A stretch of 9,462 nt of DNA from SIG78 sp045585955 (lineage in GTDB: Bacteria; Verrucomicrobiota; Lentisphaeria; Victivallales; Victivallaceae). The notes below the pieces were generated by a model. That model saw nothing but the letters and a program-made list of their open reading frames with translations. It was not told the DNA's origin and ran no database searches. Numbering within the stretch: position 1 is the first letter of the stretch; each line of letters opens with the position of its first letter. A program made the translations under genes and the position numbers. The stretch spans positions 1 through 9,462 of the forward strand of contig JAZMZK010000013.1 of the NCBI GenBank assembly GCA_045585955.1, read 5' to 3'. Shown here in pieces: positions 6,405-9,462 of the stretch.

Positions 6405-7177
6405 AAATCAACAAATTATTTTTACTTTCAGCCCTGCCCGCAGCACTGCTTTTTACCTCTGTTGATATGCTGGCGGCTCCCGCTAAAGCCAAACCGGTGA
6501 TCATCTGCCCGCAAAAGCCCGATCCCCCGCCGGTGATCGACGGTGATCCGGCAGATTGGGAACTGGTTCCGGCAGCTATAACCCTGGATAAAAGCCATAT
6601 TGTATGGGGTGCTCATCAATGGAAAGGCGAAGACGATCTCTCCGGAACCGTGCGCTTGAGTTTTGACGAAAACTATTTGTATTTGCTCGTGGAAGTTATT
6701 GACGAAGTTATCAAAACTGCCAGCGACAAGGGTATCTTTGTATCTGACCATGTGGAGCTGGACTTTGCTCCGGTCTATAAAGATAACGCCAAGGGCCCCC
6801 GCCTCGGCAACTGGCGCATTTTGGGCTTTACTCCCGGCACGGTGGAAAGCTCCGGCGACCCGCTGGCGGATATGGAAGCGGATGCAACTGCCGCATTCCC
6901 CCCCGATCTGGATTACAGCGGTATTGATGTGGGTTCCAGCATTACTGAAGATGGTTATGTCTTGGAAGCTCGCATACCGTGGAAAGTTCTGGGCATAAAA
7001 CAGCGGGTAACAGCCGGTATGGTCTTTGCCGTGGATGTGCATATATCAGACTCCGACAAAGACTTTGTGCAGGAAGCCATGACCAGCTTGAACAACACCA
7101 CCCCGTGGGAAGGCCGCCGTCAGGAAAACATTCTGAAAATGGTTCTGACCGGTACCGACGGAAAAATCAAAAAATAA
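6401..7177 (+). CDS. Secreted CBM9-like carbohydrate-binding protein
   Basis: The 258-aa protein has an N-terminal signal peptide (residues 1 to about 26, cleavage near LAA). The remainder is a single CBM9-like domain (PF06452 type). Its landmarks are PPVIDGDPADWELVP (43-57), the strand pair LSFDENYLYLLVEVIDE (86-102), SDHVELDF (115-122) and EDGYVLEARIPWKVLGI (183-199). CBM9 modules bind sugar ends or short oligosaccharides; here the module makes up the whole mature protein, not an appendage of an enzyme. The ATG overlaps the preceding stop (ATGA, 6401-6404), which implies translational coupling with the CBM4/9-like protein and a matched dose of the two. It is the last gene of the operon. Heme-binding and dehydrogenase-associated domains share this fold, but no CxxCH motif is present. 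Confidence 0.85.
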   Translation: MKINKLFLLSALPAALLFTSVDMLAAPAKAKPVIICPQKPDPPPVIDGDPADWELVPAAITLDKSHIVWGAHQWKGEDDLSGTVRLSFDENYLYLLVEVIDEVIKTASDKGIFVSDHVELDFAPVYKDNAKGPRLGNWRILGFTPGTVESSGDPLADMEADATAAFPPDLDYSGIDVGSSITEDGYVLEARIPWKVLGIKQRVTAGMVFAVDVHISDSDKDFVQEAMTSLNNTTPWEGRRQENILKMVLTGTDGKIKK

Positions 7178-7183
7178 TCCTTG

Positions 7184-7215
7184 CCGCCGATCCATCAAGC
7201 AGTTCTTGACGGCGG
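7184..7215 (-). terminator. GC-rich hairpin in the convergent gap, best read as a minus-strand back-up terminator
   Basis: CCGCCG (7184-7189) pairs with CGGCGG (7210-7215), and inside it TCAAG (7195-7199) pairs with CTTGA (7205-7209) around a 5-nt loop, with a one-sided bulge at 7190-7194. No T-run follows on the plus strand. On the minus strand a T-rich stretch (complement of 7162-7176) begins after about 7 nt. It may act as a second minus-strand stop or as a 3' stabilising stem for the operon mRNA. Confidence 0.4.
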
Positions 7216-7222
7216 AAAGGAT

Positions 7223-7327
7223 AAAAAAATGGCTGTTGCAAAATGAAGTGCACCCCAAAAGTTGTGTCCAACTTTTGGGGTGCACTTCAAAAATTATTTT
7301 TGAGTTTTTGCAGCAGCCGTTTTTGTT
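7223..7327. terminator. Bidirectional intrinsic terminator, interrupted by a 46-bp element
   Basis: The outer arms GGCTGTTGCAAAA (7231-7243) and TTTTGCAGCAGCC (7306-7318) pair over 13 bp with one G-T. On the plus strand T5 follows at 7320-7324, and on the minus strand T7 follows (A-run 7223-7229), so it would serve both convergent genes. With 7244-7289 and one AAAA copy removed, the stem closes around a 12-nt loop at 7294-7305. In the present sequence a perfect 21-bp hairpin sits inside it. Confidence 0.75.
7244..7289. mobile_element. 46-bp palindromic mini-element made of two IS3/IS150-type ends
   Basis: A perfect 21-bp inverted repeat (7244-7264 and 7269-7289) surrounds the 4-nt centre TGTC. 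Each arm begins TGAAGTGCACCCC followed by AAAAGTTG, which resembles the terminal repeats of IS3-family elements of the IS150 type. On the minus strand the arm continues into GGACA, completing a typical end. AAAA flanks both sides (7240-7243 and 7290-7293), consistent with a 3-4 bp target duplication, although A-runs are weak evidence. There is no coding capacity; any movement would need a transposase in trans. Confidence 0.55.
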
Positions 7328-7512
7328 ATCTGTTATACCGCAACGGAAGTGCCGGTACGCCAATGCGGTATGTTTTATCCACAACCCCGGCAAAAAGAAA
7401 CTGTCCATATTGCGCACCTGTCACAATATGAGCGGTTTGTTGTCAGCAGAAATCAGTGCAGGGAAAAACTCTCTGCAAGTACCTCCCCGGATGCTTCCGG
7501 GAAGCGTTTCGA
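7328..7512. other. Non-coding convergent gap with several inverted repeats
   Basis: No credible gene is seen. ATACCGCA (7335-7342) and TGCGGTAT (7364-7371) form a perfect 8-bp stem around 21 nt. CCCCGGCAAA (7385-7394) is repeated in inverted orientation as TTTGCCGGGG (7520-7529) at the end of the minus-strand coding region. CCCGG (7486-7490) and CCGGG (7497-7501) can form a short hairpin downstream of that gene's stop codon. Function is unknown; 3' UTR structure of the minus transcript is the simplest reading. Confidence 0.4.
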
Positions 7513-9159
7513 TTATTTCTTTGCCGGGGTCTGATTGAAATGAAACGGTTGAACCTGAAACTCTTTTGAGAACAGACAATCCTCATTGGGGAAATCATCG
7601 TATGTGATCGTACCCATATAAAGGAAGTTGCAGAATAACCGGTCAATTTCTATCGGAGCAGAAAGGTTGCCTTTCAAAAACTGCAATCTATCCTTCAACA
7701 AGGCTTTATATTCCGGCGAAAACCACATTACCAGCGGCACCCGAAACATATCCATATCATCCATGCGCCGCAATGTATCAGAGCTTATAGACTCGCCATG
7801 GTCTGACACATACAGGAAAAATGACGGCTGTTTGAGAGCTGACAATTTATCCATGATCCTGCCCAGAAAAATATCTGTCCACGCCAGAGAATTTGTGTAT
7901 TCGTTGATTCTGATCTGTATATCTTTGGAAAATTTGGAGTTGGCATGATCAAAAAGATCGTTAAAAGGACCAAAGTTTTCCGGATATTTGCCTTTGCATG
8001 GAACATGACTGCCGTCTAAATGAAAGATGAACAGTGTGGGCTTGGAACACTGGGCGAGTTCTTTTTCAAATACCGGCAGCAATTCATGGTCGTTGGGAAC
8101 TGCTGCCGTGGAAAATTCCGGCAGATAAAATTTTGCATCAGCATTTTCAAACAAAAGTGTTTCGCCTGTTTCCCACAGCCCATACCGCGGCGGAGTAGAC
8201 AAATAGACGACCCGCCAACCGGCAGCTTTGTATACATCAACAAAGGTACAAAGTTCTTTTGAGTTTTTTTCAAATTTTTTTTGCGTTGTTATGTAGCGGA
8301 GAGCCTCACTGGTTCCGTTAGTTACCGACTGACAGTTATCAAAAACATATAATGAATCTTTTACCGCATCAAAATAGGGAGTGGTCTTTCGGGAATAGCC
8401 GTAAAGCGACAAATAGTTTCTGGATGCCGACTCGCCGATAACGATGACGCCTATACATTTTTCCGGCAAATCTTTGCCGTCAAAACGGTGCCGGATATCA
8501 GCTGGCAGAATGGGGTTATCCCGCAAGTCTTTAAGCGCTGCGTAATCATCGGCTTTACTTAATAAATCACTATAAAAATGCCATACAGCACTGCCTTGAG
8601 CAAATTTGGAAGAACAATACAACCCCGATATACCTGCTATAAGCAACAGAGCGATCACCATTCGTGTCAGGCTGAAAGCCGCATTAAAAATGCAGAAAGT
8701 CCTGGTTATACCACAGACGCTTAAAGTAAAACCAATCAGCGTAAATACCGTAAAAGAGTCTAAATAAACATCAATAAAACCTTTACATTCCTGGGTATTG
8801 GTCATACCCAATACCAGCAATACATCCGCATCCAACAGCATCGCAAATTTTCTCTGGCTCCAGAACAATACCATAGCTGTAAATAAATTGAATATCAGAT
8901 AGCCGAAAATGATCCATTTCACCGGTTTGATCCCCAAACAGCAAAACAAAAATAAAATGAGCGTAAATGCAAAAGCGTAAGCAAATCTGTACAGATAGTC
9001 GATCAAGTTGAACAGTGCAAAAGACCCATCAGAGTACCAACAGGAAAAATCGAAGACCACCACAAGAAAACATACCAAAAACAGCAATAGTCCTTTGTAT
9101 ATATTTTTGCGTTCTGCCGTAAAAGAATCAAATAAATTTTTAATACAATTTTTCATCAT
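7513..9159 (-). CDS. Inner-membrane phosphoethanolamine transferase-like protein (EptA/CptA family, sulfatase fold)
   Basis: The 548-aa protein is close to the usual EptA length (about 547). The N-terminal third has about five membrane helices (near residues 22-40, 58-76, 80-100, 133-152 and 165-182). The C-terminal domain is the periplasmic alkaline-phosphatase/sulfatase fold: VIVIGESASRNYLSLYGYSRKTTPYFD (238-264, metal ligand E243), VTNGTSEAL (279-287, nucleophile probably T283), HLDGSHVP (380-387) and YVSDHGES (450-457, metal ligands D453 and H454), then VPLVMWFSPEY. Family members move phosphoethanolamine from phosphatidylethanolamine to lipid A or other envelope glycans. The acceptor here cannot be told. 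Two adjacent ATGs exist (9159 and 9156); the G-run at 9164-9160 is too close to the first, so the second may be used. The gene seems more AT-rich than the plus-strand operon and is transcribed convergently to it. Confidence 0.88.
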   Translation of the reverse strand: MMKNCIKNLFDSFTAERKNIYKGLLLFLVCFLVVVFDFSCWYSDGSFALFNLIDYLYRFAYAFAFTLILFLFCCLGIKPVKWIIFGYLIFNLFTAMVLFWSQRKFAMLLDADVLLVLGMTNTQECKGFIDVYLDSFTVFTLIGFTLSVCGITRTFCIFNAAFSLTRMVIALLLIAGISGLYCSSKFAQGSAVWHFYSDLLSKADDYAALKDLRDNPILPADIRHRFDGKDLPEKCIGVIVIGESASRNYLSLYGYSRKTTPYFDAVKDSLYVFDNCQSVTNGTSEALRYITTQKKFEKNSKELCTFVDVYKAAGWRVVYLSTPPRYGLWETGETLLFENADAKFYLPEFSTAAVPNDHELLPVFEKELAQCSKPTLFIFHLDGSHVPCKGKYPENFGPFNDLFDHANSKFSKDIQIRINEYTNSLAWTDIFLGRIMDKLSALKQPSFFLYVSDHGESISSDTLRRMDDMDMFRVPLVMWFSPEYKALLKDRLQFLKGNLSAPIEIDRLFCNFLYMGTITYDDFPNEDCLFSKEFQVQPFHFNQTPAKK

Positions 9160-9325
9160 CCCCCACTAATGCAAAACAGCACTGCCCTGCCTGTTTTAAT
9201 ATAAGTCAGTCATGGAAAAAAGCGCCAATGTACATGCAATGTAAAGATTTATAAATTTAATTCATCCCGATAATGCTGTCCAAAGCATTCCATTAATATA
9301 TCATCCGTTCAATTAAATAGCAAAC

Positions 9326-9355
9326 AGTATAACATTTTTTTACCGGATTTTTCAA
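9326..9355 (-). promoter_or_regulatory. Sigma70-type promoter of the phosphoethanolamine transferase-like gene
   Basis: On the minus strand TTGAAA (9355-9350) is followed after 18 nt by TATACT (9331-9326). The start would be near 9319, giving a leader of about 160 nt. In the leader CAATGTA occurs twice (9226-9232 and 9237-9243), and TACAT-GCA-ATGTA (9231-9243) is palindromic; neither can be tied to a known regulator. Confidence 0.5.
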
Positions 9356-9377
9356 CAAGCTATACAGCCGGCAATAT

Positions 9378-9405
9378 AAAAAAAATTCCACTCTATTTTG
9401 AGTGG
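9378..9405 (-). terminator. Minus-strand intrinsic terminator upstream of the transferase promoter
   Basis: CCACTC (9388-9393) and GAGTGG (9400-9405) form a 6-bp stem with a 6-nt loop. On the minus strand it is followed after two bases by a run of eight T (A-run 9378-9385). It would stop transcripts entering from the right before they reach the promoter at 9355-9326. The rest of 9160-9325 holds only the transferase leader described with that promoter. Confidence 0.6.
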
Positions 9406-9437
9406 CAAAAAAAAGGCTGCTGCTTCCCGGTAAGGTT

Positions 9438-9462
9438 TGATGTGACCCCAAAAATTTGGACG
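9438..9462 (+). mobile_element. Putative outer end of an IS3/IS150-type element, cut by the window edge
   Basis: TGATGTGACCCCAAAAA followed by TTTGGACG resembles the terminal repeat of IS3-family elements (TG at the tip, C-run, A-run, then TTGGAC). It is similar but not identical to the arms of the mini-element at 7244-7289. If real, the element body lies to the right of the window. Just to its left, A8 with GGCTGCTGC (9407-9422) resembles the left arm of the terminator at 7223-7327. Confidence 0.45.

Noticed and set aside
6428..7042. 204-aa minus-strand frame opposite the CBM9-like gene
   Set aside because: Antisense to a gene with signal peptide and family motifs; translation unremarkable.
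7206..7538. 110-aa plus-strand frame across the convergent gap
   Set aside because: It runs through the hairpin element and terminator arms, so its sequence is a translated palindrome; no domain and no ribosome site.

Overview
The window looks like a chromosomal segment from a Lentisphaerota-type bacterium (Victivallis-like) or another member of the PVC group. The best clue is a pilin-like protein with the LLVVIAIIAILASMLL helix and a C-terminal H-x9-(D/G)G motif, placed directly upstream of secreted carbohydrate-active proteins. That arrangement is typical of Lentisphaerota genomes. The assignment is an inference from gene content; there is no rRNA or other marker gene here.

Left part (1-2220): an XRE-cupin transcription regulator (minus strand, 109-678) is divergent from an Ldh2-family malate/L-lactate-type dehydrogenase (plus strand, 952-2067). 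The 273-bp region between them holds a promoter facing each way. Several candidate operators sit around the dehydrogenase promoter: a palindrome inside the -35/-10 spacer, a tandem 12-bp repeat at the start site, and a 16-bp palindrome in the leader. This reads as a locally regulated single-gene metabolic unit, closed by a strong intrinsic terminator at 2181-2219.

Middle part (2297-7327): a strong sigma70-type promoter is followed by a long leader that carries two inverted copies of a 24-bp palindromic motif, then four co-directional genes. These are a pilin-like protein with an unresolved or broken start, a 622-aa secreted protein with a probable TIM-barrel hydrolase domain, a 418-aa secreted protein with a CBM4/9-like module, and a 258-aa secreted CBM9-like protein. 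The last three are tightly packed (14-bp gap, then a 4-bp overlap). The group looks like a small polysaccharide-handling operon: one putative catalytic protein plus two glycan-binding proteins, all exported. The substrate cannot be read from the sequence.

Right part (7178-9462): the operon faces a minus-strand membrane phosphoethanolamine-transferase-like sulfatase-fold protein (7513-9159). The convergent gap contains a bidirectional terminator that appears to have been split by a 46-bp element made only of two IS3-type ends. The minus gene has its own promoter, insulated by a minus-strand terminator at 9378-9405. The window ends in what looks like the outer end of another IS3/IS150-type element.
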